Below are positions 24,537 through 32,334 of a stretch of DNA of 44,412 bases, piece by piece. Origin of the DNA: JADJPO01 sp963724535 (lineage in GTDB: Bacteria > Actinomycetota > Actinomycetes > Actinomycetales > Kineosporiaceae); NCBI GenBank assembly GCA_963724535.1, contig CAVRVD010000003.1:1-44412 (forward strand), read 5' to 3'. A program made the position numbers and the translations under genes. How positions within the stretch are numbered: position 1 is the first letter of the stretch; every line of letters starts with the position of its first letter. The notes beneath the pieces are model-generated. The model saw only the letters and a program-made list of their open reading frames with translations, made no database searches and had not been told where the DNA came from.

Positions 24537-26587
24537 CTCTGCGCGCGAACACCGAGGCCAGAGACGAGGCGCCACCGGCGCCTGTCCCGCCCGTCGAGCC
24601 CCCGACGCGTCCGGTCGCCGAGCGGTTCGTCCCACAACCCCGGCAGCGGTGGGAGCGCCCGGCTCTGCTCGCCCTCCTGGTCGTCACCGGCGCCCTCTAC
24701 CTGTGGGACCTGTCCGCCTCCGGCTGGGCGAACTCCTACTACTCCGCGGCCGTTCAGGCGGGTTCGCAGAGCTGGAAGGCGTTCTGGTTCGGGGCCTCGG
24801 ACGCCGGGGGCTCGATCACCGTCGACAAGCCGCCGGCCTCGCTGTGGGTGATGGGGTTCTCCGTCCGGGTGTTCGGGCTCAGCTCCTGGGCGATGCTGGT
24901 GCCCCAGGCACTCATGGGCGTGGCCACCGTCGGAGTCGTGTACGCCTCGGTGCGTCGCTACTTCACCGCCCAGGCCGGCCTCCTCGCCGGTGCCGTCCTG
25001 GCCCTGACGCCGGTCGCCGCCCTGATGTTCCGGTTCAACAACCCAGACGCACTCCTCGTGCTGCTGCTGACCCTCGCGGTGTACGTGACGCTGCGCGCCG
25101 TCGAGGACGGACGCACCCGCTGGCTGGTGCTGGCCGGGGCGCTGGTCGGACTGGGCTTCCTCACCAAGCAGCTCCAGGCCGTCCTCGTTCTCCCGGGCAT
25201 CGCAGCGGTCTACCTGCTCGCTGCGCCGGTCTCGCTCTGGCGGCGTCTGCGCGACGGCCTGCTCGCCGTCGGCGCGATGATCGTCTCCGCCGGCTGGTGG
25301 GTGGCGATCATCGAGCTCACCTCGGCGTCGGACCGTCCCTATGTCGGCGGCTCGACGACCAACTCCTTCCTCGAGTTGACCTTCGGCTACAACGGGCTCG
25401 GCCGGATCTTCGGCCGCACGGCGGGCACCACCGCCGCCACCACCGCGGGCGGGGCCACAGGCGGGCCGACGGGCGACGCGGGAGGTGGCCTGTTCTCCTC
25501 GAACGTCGGCGTGCTGCGGATGTTCACCGGCGACCTCGGTGGGCACATCGCGTGGCTCATCCCCGCGGCGTTGATCCTCGGCCTCGCCGGCCTGTGGACT
25601 CTGGGCCGGGCCGCACGCACCGACGTGCGGCGGGCCGCCCTGCTCCTGTGGGGCGCAACCCTCGTCGTCACCGGCCTGACGTTCTCCCTGATGGACGGCA
25701 CCTTCCACCAGTACTACACCGTTGCCCTCGCCCCCTCGATCGGGGCACTCGTCGGCATCGGTGGGTGGCTGCTGTGGACGCGTCGCGGCGACCGGTGGGC
25801 GCTCCCGGTGCTCGCCGCGGTCTCGCTGGTCACCACGGGCTGGACGTTCGTCGTCCTCGCCCGATCCCCGGAGTGGAACCCCTGGCTGCGCTGGGTGGTC
25901 CTGGCCCTCGGTCTGTTCGCCGCGGCCGGACTGCTTCTGGGCCGTCGGCTCGGGTCGACGGTGCTCCGCGCCGGGGTGACACTCGCGGTGATCGCAGCGC
26001 TCGCCGGCCCGACCTCGTGGACGGCGCAGACCGTGCTCACCCCGCACACCGGTGGTGCCGTGACGACAGGTCCTGCCGTCGAGGGCAGCACGTCCGGTGG
26101 TCCAGGTGGCATCAACGGCCCGGGAGCGCTTCCCGGCGCTCAGACCGACGGCGGCCTCGCGGGCGGCAGTCAGGCGGCCAACGGTGCTGCGGGAACGCCC
26201 AGTCCCGGCGCGGGCGCCACCGCGACCGTCAGCGACGCGATGATCACCCTCCTTCTCCAGGACGCGGACTCCTTCACCTGGGTCGCGGCGACCACGGGTG
26301 CCGAGAACGCCGCGGGCTACCAGCTGCCGACCGAGAAGTCGGTCATGCCGATCGGTGGCTTCAACGGTGCAGACCCGTCACCGACGCTGGAGCAGTTCCA
26401 GGCCTACGTCGCCGACGGGCAGATCCACTACTACATCGCCAGCGGGTCCGGTGATGGCGGCAGAGGTCCGATGGGCGGCGGGGGCGAGGGCTCCTCCTCG
26501 TCGATCTCCACGTGGGTCAGCGAGAACTTCACCGCGCAGACGGTCGACGAAGTCACGGTGTACGACCTCACGGCACCGATCGGCTGA
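24533..26587 (+). CDS. GT39-family (YkcB/ArnT-like) membrane glycosyltransferase
   Basis: A 684-aa polytopic transferase. The first periplasmic loop has the conserved ITVDKPPASLW, and MFRFNNPDALLVLLL and LGFLTKQLQAVLVLPG follow, all typical of the PMT/ArnT-like YkcB group. A Gly-Ser-rich linker near 505-565 leads to a globular C-terminal domain (DADSFTWVAATTGAENAAGY) seen in YkcA/B-type proteins. It likely transfers a sugar from a polyprenyl carrier to an envelope acceptor. ATG 24533 overlaps the GT2 stop; an in-frame start at 24419 is internal to that gene and rejected. Confidence 0.87.
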   Translation: MTLRANTEARDEAPPAPVPPVEPPTRPVAERFVPQPRQRWERPALLALLVVTGALYLWDLSASGWANSYYSAAVQAGSQSWKAFWFGASDAGGSITVDKPPASLWVMGFSVRVFGLSSWAMLVPQALMGVATVGVVYASVRRYFTAQAGLLAGAVLALTPVAALMFRFNNPDALLVLLLTLAVYVTLRAVEDGRTRWLVLAGALVGLGFLTKQLQAVLVLPGIAAVYLLAAPVSLWRRLRDGLLAVGAMIVSAGWWVAIIELTSASDRPYVGGSTTNSFLELTFGYNGLGRIFGRTAGTTAATTAGGATGGPTGDAGGGLFSSNVGVLRMFTGDLGGHIAWLIPAALILGLAGLWTLGRAARTDVRRAALLLWGATLVVTGLTFSLMDGTFHQYYTVALAPSIGALVGIGGWLLWTRRGDRWALPVLAAVSLVTTGWTFVVLARSPEWNPWLRWVVLALGLFAAAGLLLGRRLGSTVLRAGVTLAVIAALAGPTSWTAQTVLTPHTGGAVTTGPAVEGSTSGGPGGINGPGALPGAQTDGGLAGGSQAANGAAGTPSPGAGATATVSDAMITLLLQDADSFTWVAATTGAENAAGYQLPTEKSVMPIGGFNGADPSPTLEQFQAYVADGQIHYYIASGSGDGGRGPMGGGGEGSSSSISTWVSENFTAQTVDEVTVYDLTAPIG

Positions 26588-26689
26588 GTACCGATCGGGA
26601 CAAGGAACTGTCGAGGCGCCCCCTCGCCCATGTCCGACGTCAGGCGGGCGGGCGGGTCGGGGCGGTGCGGTAGCGCGACGGCCTCCGGC

Positions 26690-27008
26690 CGGCACCGCCG
26701 GTGCCCTCGCGATCACCGCCCGGTACGCCGACGTCTGGAACGCGGCCGGCGGCAGCCCGCAGGAGGTCGCGGCGTCGTCCGCGCTCCTCGACGAGCACTG
26801 CGCAGCCATCGGCCGCGACCCGACACAGATCCGGCGCTCGGTCCAGATCCGGGTCGCCCGGGGCGACGTCGACGACCTGCCGGCCGCCGTGTCCGGCTAC
26901 GCAGCCGTCGGGGTGAGCGAGCTCCTGCTCATCGTCCACGGGGCCCACCCGGTCGGGCTCGCCGAGCGGCTGGCTGCGGCGCTGCCCCGCCTCCGCGACG
27001 CGGGCTGA
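26690..27008 (+). pseudogene. N-terminally truncated LLM oxidoreductase remnant
   Basis: The frame ending at TGA 27008 reads AGALAITARYADVWNAA, then LDEHCAAIGRDPTQIRRSVQ and a C-terminal helix LAERLAAALPRLRDAG. This is the last ~100 residues of an LLM F420-type oxidoreductase. The first ~190 residues, including the active-site barrel half, are absent; the frame runs upstream into the GT39 gene. The intact gene at 16053 has the matching segment VARYADSCNLFG. It is a dead fragment. The 252 nt after it hold no gene. Confidence 0.7.
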
Positions 27009-27260
27009 CGTCCATCGCGCCAGGACGAGCTGCTGACCTGGATCCGAGGCTGCGACAACAGCTGTCGAGGATTCTCGACACCTGACACGATTCGACGATC
27101 GCTCGTGCCCCCTGATGTGGCCCCCAGCCAGCTGCGGAGCCCACTGACCGTGCCCTGGGTCGGTCCCGGTGGGTGGACCACGAAGCTCCACCTGGGCGTG
27201 GACGGCGGCGGCACCGCCCGCATGTGCCGGTCACGACCGGACGTGGTGATCGCGGGCCGA

Positions 27261-27668
27261 CTAGTCGACGGCGATCGGCACGATCTCACTGGTGCAGTAC
27301 ATGCAACGGGTGGCGTCGACCGGCACGAAGCTCTTGCAGTAGTCGCACTCCCGGCTGCCCTGGGCCCGGAAGTTCATCCCGACCTTGATCAGCATCCGGA
27401 CCATGAGCAGCAGGACGACGGCGATGAGCAGGAAGTTCATCAGGGCGCCGAGGAAGGTGCCGTAGTGCACCTCGGTGCCGTTGAGGTTCACCGAGAGGTG
27501 GCTCGGGTCGGGGAAGGTGAACACGGCCCCGATCAGACCCATCAGCACGTCGTTGGCGAAGGTGTCGACGACTGCACCGAACGCGATGCCGAGGATGACC
27601 CCGATCGCGAGGTCGAACACATTGCCAGACAGCGCGAAGATCTTGAAGTCCTTGATGAACTCGCCCAT
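27261..27668 (-). CDS. mscL: Large-conductance mechanosensitive channel MscL with C-terminal zinc ribbon
   Basis: A 135-aa homopentameric channel protein that releases solutes on osmotic downshock. Helix TM1 reads FALSGNVFDLAIGVILGIAFG followed by VVDTFANDVLMGLIG; TM2 is MNFLLIAVVLLLMVRMLIKVG. Instead of the usual helical bundle, the C-terminus ends in a Cys4 ribbon, CDYC-x12-CMYC. Family members with this tail exist in actinobacteria; its role is unknown. TACGCT lies 8 bases before the ATG and may drive a nearly leaderless mRNA. Confidence 0.9.
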   Translation of the reverse strand: MGEFIKDFKIFALSGNVFDLAIGVILGIAFGAVVDTFANDVLMGLIGAVFTFPDPSHLSVNLNGTEVHYGTFLGALMNFLLIAVVLLLMVRMLIKVGMNFRAQGSRECDYCKSFVPVDATRCMYCTSEIVPIAVD

Positions 27669-28072
27669 ACCAGCGCAGCGTAGCCAGCACCGGGCGGGTC
27701 AGGAGAATCCGGACTCCCCTGACCCGTCTGTGCGCGTGATCATGTGGTTCTGCTGGGGAGGTCGGGTGCCGCCCAGGGCGAGCATCGCCAGGGCGATCAG
27801 GGCGTCGGGTCCCGACCCGAGGCTCCTCATCAGGAGCCGCAGCCGGTGTCCGCGATTCGATCAAGGCGTTGCTCTGCCCGTGTTCGAGCATGCCTCGATC
27901 GCGTGACGCCGGGCAGCGGGCCGCAGCCCCTGGTCATAGCCGCGGCACCGGCGCCGAAACCTGCACAGGGAGCGGCATGTCACCACGTCAGCACGCCGAA
28001 GCCACCCACAGATCACTCAGGAGAGCCCGGAGAACCCTCGACACCGCGAACCACAGCACCTCGACGGCGCGC
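27669..28072. other. 404-nt divergent intergenic region
   Basis: Lies between the divergent mscL and acyltransferase genes. No reading frame shows family-level sequence. A minus-strand stretch near 27717-27830 is open and mildly hydrophobic but has no recognised product. The right end carries the acyltransferase promoter hexamer. Confidence 0.5.
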
Positions 28073-28084
28073 TACGGTCCAACC
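28073..28084 (+). promoter_or_regulatory. Leaderless promoter -10 TACGGT for the acyltransferase operon
   Basis: TACGGT at 28073-28078, exactly six bases, then ATG 28085, with no ribosome-binding site. This is the same geometry as the TAGGCT sites at 4800 and 10903 and fixes the start of the first gene of the acyltransferase-GT2-P450 operon. Confidence 0.6.
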
Positions 28085-28795
28085 ATGGACCTCGCCGGTG
28101 TCCGAGGCAGGATCGCGCCGCGCGATGTGCCAGGCGGCGGCCTGTTGCTGCACGGGTTCGACCAGCTGGTCAAGCGTGGCCTACGCGGCGTCTGGCTGCG
28201 CGGGGAGGCACCGCCGGGTGGCTTCGTCTGGGCGGCTCCACACCACAGCTGGTGGGACCCGTTCGTCGCGGCGGCGGCGCTGAAGGGCGCGGGCCGGGTT
28301 CCGGCGCTGGTCATGGACCAGGACAACCTGGCGGACTTCCGCTTCCTTCGTCGCGTCGGGGTGTTCGGGACGGCTGAACTGCGCCGGGGGCTCGACCATC
28401 TGGGTGCGGGTCACGTGCTGATCGTCTTCCCCGAGGGCGCGTTGGTCCCGGTCGGGCCGCTACGACCGCTGGCAGCGGGTGCCGCCTGGTTCGCGCTCCG
28501 AGGCGAAGTGCCGCTGGTTGCTGCGGCGGTGCGGGTAGCGGCGCGTGGGCACCAGGCGAGCGAGGCCTACGTCGATCTGGCACCGGTCACGCTGCCGGCG
28601 GGACGGTCGCGCTCTGACGTGACCTGCGCCACGGCAGAGCTGTCCCGCGTGCTGGGCGAACGGCTCGCCGCGATCGACAGGGCGATCTCCACGACTGACC
28701 CACGCGAGCCGCTGCCGGGCTTCGCCGAGGTCGTACACGGGCGGCGCAGCATGGACGAGAGGTTGCAGCGGTGGGCCGCGCGCTTCGGACACTGA
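28085..28795 (+). CDS. PlsC-type acyltransferase
   Basis: A 236-aa membrane-associated acyltransferase. His53-x4-Asp58 (HHSWWD) is the catalytic pair, and FPEGA (115-119) is the acceptor-binding block, here with Ala instead of the usual Thr/Arg. Family members acylate lysophosphatidate or, in staphyloxanthin-type pathways, a glycosylated carotenoid. Being first in a coupled operon with a GT2 and a P450, a role in acylating a glycolipid or glycosyl-carotenoid is more likely than housekeeping phospholipid synthesis; that is inference. The next gene overlaps by 25 nt. Confidence 0.82.
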   Translation: MDLAGVRGRIAPRDVPGGGLLLHGFDQLVKRGLRGVWLRGEAPPGGFVWAAPHHSWWDPFVAAAALKGAGRVPALVMDQDNLADFRFLRRVGVFGTAELRRGLDHLGAGHVLIVFPEGALVPVGPLRPLAAGAAWFALRGEVPLVAAAVRVAARGHQASEAYVDLAPVTLPAGRSRSDVTCATAELSRVLGERLAAIDRAISTTDPREPLPGFAEVVHGRRSMDERLQRWAARFGH

Positions 28796-29856
28796 GGGCC
28801 GGCGTCCTGGCCTTTCACGCGATCAAGACCGCGTCCCTGTTGGCCAACGCAGTCACCTTCCCGCGCCTGCGCAGCGCCGCGTCCACCCCGCTGCCGACCG
28901 TGTCGTTGCTGGTACCCGCCCGGGACGAGGCCGGGAACCTGCCGCGCACGCTGTCGACCTGGCTCGGGCAGCCGGTGGCCGAGATCCTGCTGCTCGACGA
29001 CGGGTCCTCGGACGGGACGGCCGAGCTCGCGCGGCACCTGGCGGGGCCCGACGACCGGCTGCGTGTCATCTCCGGTGCGGAGCTGCCCGAAGGCTGGCTC
29101 GGCAAGGCGTGGGCCTGCCATCAGCTGGGGAAGGCAGCCAGCGGGGACCTGCTTGTCTTCTGTGACGCGGACGTCGAGCTGCGCCCCGGTGCGGTCGAGT
29201 CGATCGTGGCGGCGGCACGGCAGCAGAATTCGGACATGTTCTCGGTGTTCCCCCGCCAGCTCACCCACAGCGTCGGGGAGCGCCTGATCGTCCCGCTGAT
29301 CGACGACGTGCTGCTGGCGTTTCTGCCGCACCGGCTGCTCAGCATGCCGGTACCCGCTGCGGCCACGGCGAATGGGCAGCTGATCGCGTTCACGCGCGAG
29401 GCGTACGACACGATCGGCGGCCACGCCGCCGTCCGGACCTCCGTCGTGGAGGACGTGCGGTTGGCCTACACGGCGCGCAAGGCCGGTCTGCGTCTCGGGC
29501 TGGCGCTCGGAGCCGGACTGGTCCTTTCCCGGATGTACGACGGCTACCGCGAGACCATCCGTGGCTTCGGCAAGTCGCTGCGCGCGGCCCACGGCGGGTC
29601 ACGCCCGCTGATGGCGGTGACCGCGGCCGGGCACCTGGTCGCCTACACGCTGCCCTGGGTGTTAACCAGACGCGACCGCGGCTGGGCCGTAGCGGCCGCC
29701 GCGGGCCCTGTGCAACGTCTCGTCCTCAACGCATCGACCGGCCGGGGGGCGCCGTGGGAGGCGCTGCTGGTGCCGGCCACGCCGCTCGCGGCCGTGCCGC
29801 TCTACCTCGTCGCGATCCGCCGTCGCCAGTCGTGGAAGGGCAGGACGGTGCAGTGA
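28771..29856 (+). CDS. GT2-family glycosyltransferase (CrtQ-like arrangement)
   Basis: A 361-aa membrane-associated GT2 enzyme. VSLLVPARDEAGN (44-56), LLLDDGSSDGT (73-83), Asp132-x-Asp134 in FCDADVEL, and VVEDVRLAYTARKAG are the nucleotide-sugar, metal and catalytic-base motifs. The N-terminal segment and the C-terminal stretches (AAGHLVAYTLPWVL; ATPLAAVPLYLVAI) are hydrophobic. This layout is shared with hopanoid/carotenoid-type glycosyltransferases such as CrtQ. GTG 28771 overlaps the acyltransferase; its stop overlaps the P450 start (GTGA). The sugar and acceptor are unknown. Confidence 0.82.
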   Translation: MGRALRTLRAGVLAFHAIKTASLLANAVTFPRLRSAASTPLPTVSLLVPARDEAGNLPRTLSTWLGQPVAEILLLDDGSSDGTAELARHLAGPDDRLRVISGAELPEGWLGKAWACHQLGKAASGDLLVFCDADVELRPGAVESIVAAARQQNSDMFSVFPRQLTHSVGERLIVPLIDDVLLAFLPHRLLSMPVPAAATANGQLIAFTREAYDTIGGHAAVRTSVVEDVRLAYTARKAGLRLGLALGAGLVLSRMYDGYRETIRGFGKSLRAAHGGSRPLMAVTAAGHLVAYTLPWVLTRRDRGWAVAAAAGPVQRLVLNASTGRGAPWEALLVPATPLAAVPLYLVAIRRRQSWKGRTVQ

Positions 29857-31007
29857 CCCGGCCCCTGCAGACCGGCTCCCGACGCTTCCCGTCGCCGTGC
29901 GGCCAGCGACTCGCCGGGCACCTCGGCCGGTTCGGGATGGAGCCGCTGACCCTGATCGAGGAGGGCGCCCGGCTGGGCACGGTGTTCGAGCTGCGGCTGT
30001 GGCGGCGTGCCATCGTGGGATACAGCCCCGACTGGAACCGGCTCGTGCTCAAGGACATCGAGACGTTCCGTAGTCGCGGCAGCCTCAGCGAGCGCACGTC
30101 CTACCTCGCCGGAGGCGTTGTTCTTACCGACGCGCCTGAGCATCGGCCGCGCCGGGCGGCCCTCAACCCGGCCTTCCACGCCCGGTCGCTCGACGCGTTG
30201 CGCGACGACCTACGGGCAGTGGTCGCGGCACGAGTGCCGACGGGCGACTTCGAGGCATCGGCGTGGGCGTCCGGCACCGTCCAGGCCTTGCTGCAGCGTG
30301 CCTTCTTCGGCGCCGGACCGGCGATCGACCCCGAGCTGCTGTCTCGCTTCGTGCACCCGTTGGACCTGCCGATGCCCGCCCCGCTCCTGCCGAGGCCGCT
30401 GCTGTTCCGACGGATGACCCGGGCGATGACCCGGGCCGTGGCGACCGCTCCGATGGGTAGCCTTGCCGCCCACGTGCGGGACTCTGTGGACCGCGCAGCC
30501 GAAGAGGTGCGGGTCTCGTTCGCGGCGGGCTACGACACGACCACGCACACCTTGGCCTGGGCGCTGTGGCACCTCGCCGCGTCACCGGCCTGGGCCGATC
30601 TGAAGATCCTCCCCCTAGTGATCGACGAGACCCTGCGGCTGTACCCGGTCGGATGGCTCGGCAGCCGCGAGACCACCCGGACCGTGCAGCACGACGGTGT
30701 CGAGATTCCCCCGGGCAGCCTGGTGTTCTACTCGCCGTGGCTCACCCATCACGACCCCGACCTGTGGCCCGATCCCCTCCGCTTCGACCCGTCGCGCTTC
30801 GCCGGCGGCACCCTCCCGGCGTGGGGCTTCATCCCCTTCTCGGCCGGCCAGCGCACCTGCCTCGGTATGCACTTGGCGCGGCTGATGCTGACCACGGCTC
30901 TTGAGCCGTTCTGCGACGGGCGATTGAGCGTTCTCCGGGGAGCACCAGAGGTTCGAACGGGGTTGACCCTGCTCCAACGAGGCGAGATGCACCTGACCCG
31001 TAGCTGA
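29853..31007 (+). CDS. Cytochrome P450
   Basis: A 384-aa P450 monooxygenase. The I-helix AAGYDTTTH (224-232), K-helix ExxR (Glu259-Arg262), and haem loop FSAGQRTCLG with Cys336 are all present. It is short: the stretch between the I-helix and ExxR lacks roughly 20 residues of the usual J/J' helices, and the region before the I-helix also looks shortened. Whether it is active is therefore worth testing. GTG 29853 overlaps the GT2 stop, so it is translationally coupled. It probably oxidises the same hydrophobic acceptor. No ferredoxin gene adjoins. Confidence 0.85.
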   Translation: MTRPLQTGSRRFPSPCGQRLAGHLGRFGMEPLTLIEEGARLGTVFELRLWRRAIVGYSPDWNRLVLKDIETFRSRGSLSERTSYLAGGVVLTDAPEHRPRRAALNPAFHARSLDALRDDLRAVVAARVPTGDFEASAWASGTVQALLQRAFFGAGPAIDPELLSRFVHPLDLPMPAPLLPRPLLFRRMTRAMTRAVATAPMGSLAAHVRDSVDRAAEEVRVSFAAGYDTTTHTLAWALWHLAASPAWADLKILPLVIDETLRLYPVGWLGSRETTRTVQHDGVEIPPGSLVFYSPWLTHHDPDLWPDPLRFDPSRFAGGTLPAWGFIPFSAGQRTCLGMHLARLMLTTALEPFCDGRLSVLRGAPEVRTGLTLLQRGEMHLTRS

Positions 31008-31077
31008 CGACTATGGAGGTCCCCGACCGCGCCTGGTGGCCGCGTGGGTGCGGGCAGGAGGGCAGCGCGCCGCAGCC

Positions 31078-31703
31078 ATCCTGTCGCCAGAGGGAGGCGC
31101 CCGGGTTCGTGACCATCGCACGCACCAGGCGCAGTGTGAGCACCGGGGCAGACGTACCGCCGAGCTGGATCCCGCCGAGCCGGGCGTAGAACGCATCGCG
31201 GGCCGCGGGGTCCCGAGGCTCGTCCTCGTCGAGCAGGGACACCCAGTCCTCGCCCACCCGCCAGCCGAACGCCGTTCTGTTACGGCGCGGATCACCGAAC
31301 TGCACGGTGCGCCACGGCAGCCGGACGCCGCGGGCTGGAACGCCAGCATCGCGTAGCCCATCGGCAGGCACTCCCGCACCACCCCGGCGACCTCGTCGAG
31401 GTTCGCCGGAGTCACCGTCATGTTGTGGGCGAGGAAGGACCGCACCCCCAGGTCGCGGCGCAGACGCTCGAACATCGCCGCGAACTCCGCGCGGAACGGG
31501 GTCACCTCGGCCTCCGTTCGCGGTCGGGGCAGGCCCGTCGGCCGCGCATGAGGGAGTCGGCTCGCGGCCGTGACGGCGCATGGCGAGCAGCGCCTCCGCA
31601 TGGGCGTCCGGATCCACTCCACCTGCTCGACGGTGTGTTCGCCGTCGACCCGCACCCGGTTCGCGTCGGCAGAGTGGTAGCACGGCGTGCACGTCAGGCC
31701 CAT
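31078..31703 (-). pseudogene. Decayed radical SAM protein gene
   Basis: Minus-strand homology switches frames at least three times. CTPCYHSADANRVRV and GEHTVEQVE occur at 31703-31620; DAHAEALLAMRRHGREP in another frame at ~31614-31558; LAHNMTVTPANLDEVAGVV and GYAMLAFQPAA in the first frame to ~31325; FGDPRRNRTAFGWRVGEDW and PRDPAARDAFYARLGG in the second frame to ~31078. The Cys cluster and these blocks fit a radical SAM protein, but the region between the second and third blocks is too short for the core barrel. It is a multi-lesion pseudogene converging on the P450 gene. Confidence 0.6.
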
Positions 31704-31770
31704 TCACCTTCGGGTGGCCGACGTCGAGTCACGATGGAAGCATGTCGAGGCGTTCGCGGGTTCAGGTGAC

Positions 31771-32334
31771 ATGTATACCCGGGAGCCGAGCCACCGGCGA
31801 CAGATGCTCACGAGCGCGGGCGTGGCCGCCGTCCTGTTGGTGGCCGGCTGCGCCGGTGGCTCTGTGGGAACCGGCAGCGTGACGCCTGGTGAGCAGGTCG
31901 CCGGCGCTGCACCGCAGGGCACGGCGAGCCTGGACTTCCAGGCGACCACGGTGGACGGCGAGGCCTTCGACGCCGCGACCTTGCAGGGTCGGCCCACGGT
32001 GCTGTGGTTCTGGGCGCCGTGGTGCACGATCTGCCGTGTCGAAGCGCCCGACGTCCTGGCCGTGGCACAGGCCAACAGTGAGTCCGTCAGCGTGATCGGC
32101 GTGGCCGGACGCGGTGAGGTCGAGGCCATGCAGGACTTCGTCACCGACACGGCCTCCGCCTCGCTGACCCATGTGGTCGACCGCGACGGCACGGTGTGGC
32201 GGGCCTTCGGCGTGGTGTCGCAGCCGGCGTTCGCCTTCGTGTCCGCGACCGGGGACGTCGAGGTGTTCACCGGCAGCCTGGGTGAGGAGGCGCTCGGCGC
32301 AGCGGTGGGGGCCCTGGCCGCTGGCAGCCCGTGA
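31771..32334 (+). CDS. TlpA/DsbE-like thioredoxin-fold lipoprotein
   Basis: A 187-aa exported redox protein. The signal peptide has an Arg pair (HRR) and a lipobox LVAGC with Cys27 as the lipidated residue. The thioredoxin fold carries WAPWCTIC (Cys85-Cys88) and a cis-Pro loop SQPAFAFV. It resembles actinobacterial MPT53/DsbE-type proteins that exchange disulfides outside the membrane. Electrons probably come from a CcdA-type protein such as 39275-40144. ATG 31771 (AGGTGA upstream) is chosen because it supplies the basic n-region. The DUF3179 gene overlaps its stop. Confidence 0.82.
   Translation: MYTREPSHRRQMLTSAGVAAVLLVAGCAGGSVGTGSVTPGEQVAGAAPQGTASLDFQATTVDGEAFDAATLQGRPTVLWFWAPWCTICRVEAPDVLAVAQANSESVSVIGVAGRGEVEAMQDFVTDTASASLTHVVDRDGTVWRAFGVVSQPAFAFVSATGDVEVFTGSLGEEALGAAVGALAAGSP

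Noticed and set aside
24107..26047. 646-aa minus-strand ORF over the GT39 gene
   Set aside because: Antisense shadow made of Glu/Gly/Arg/Gln repeats; no domain.
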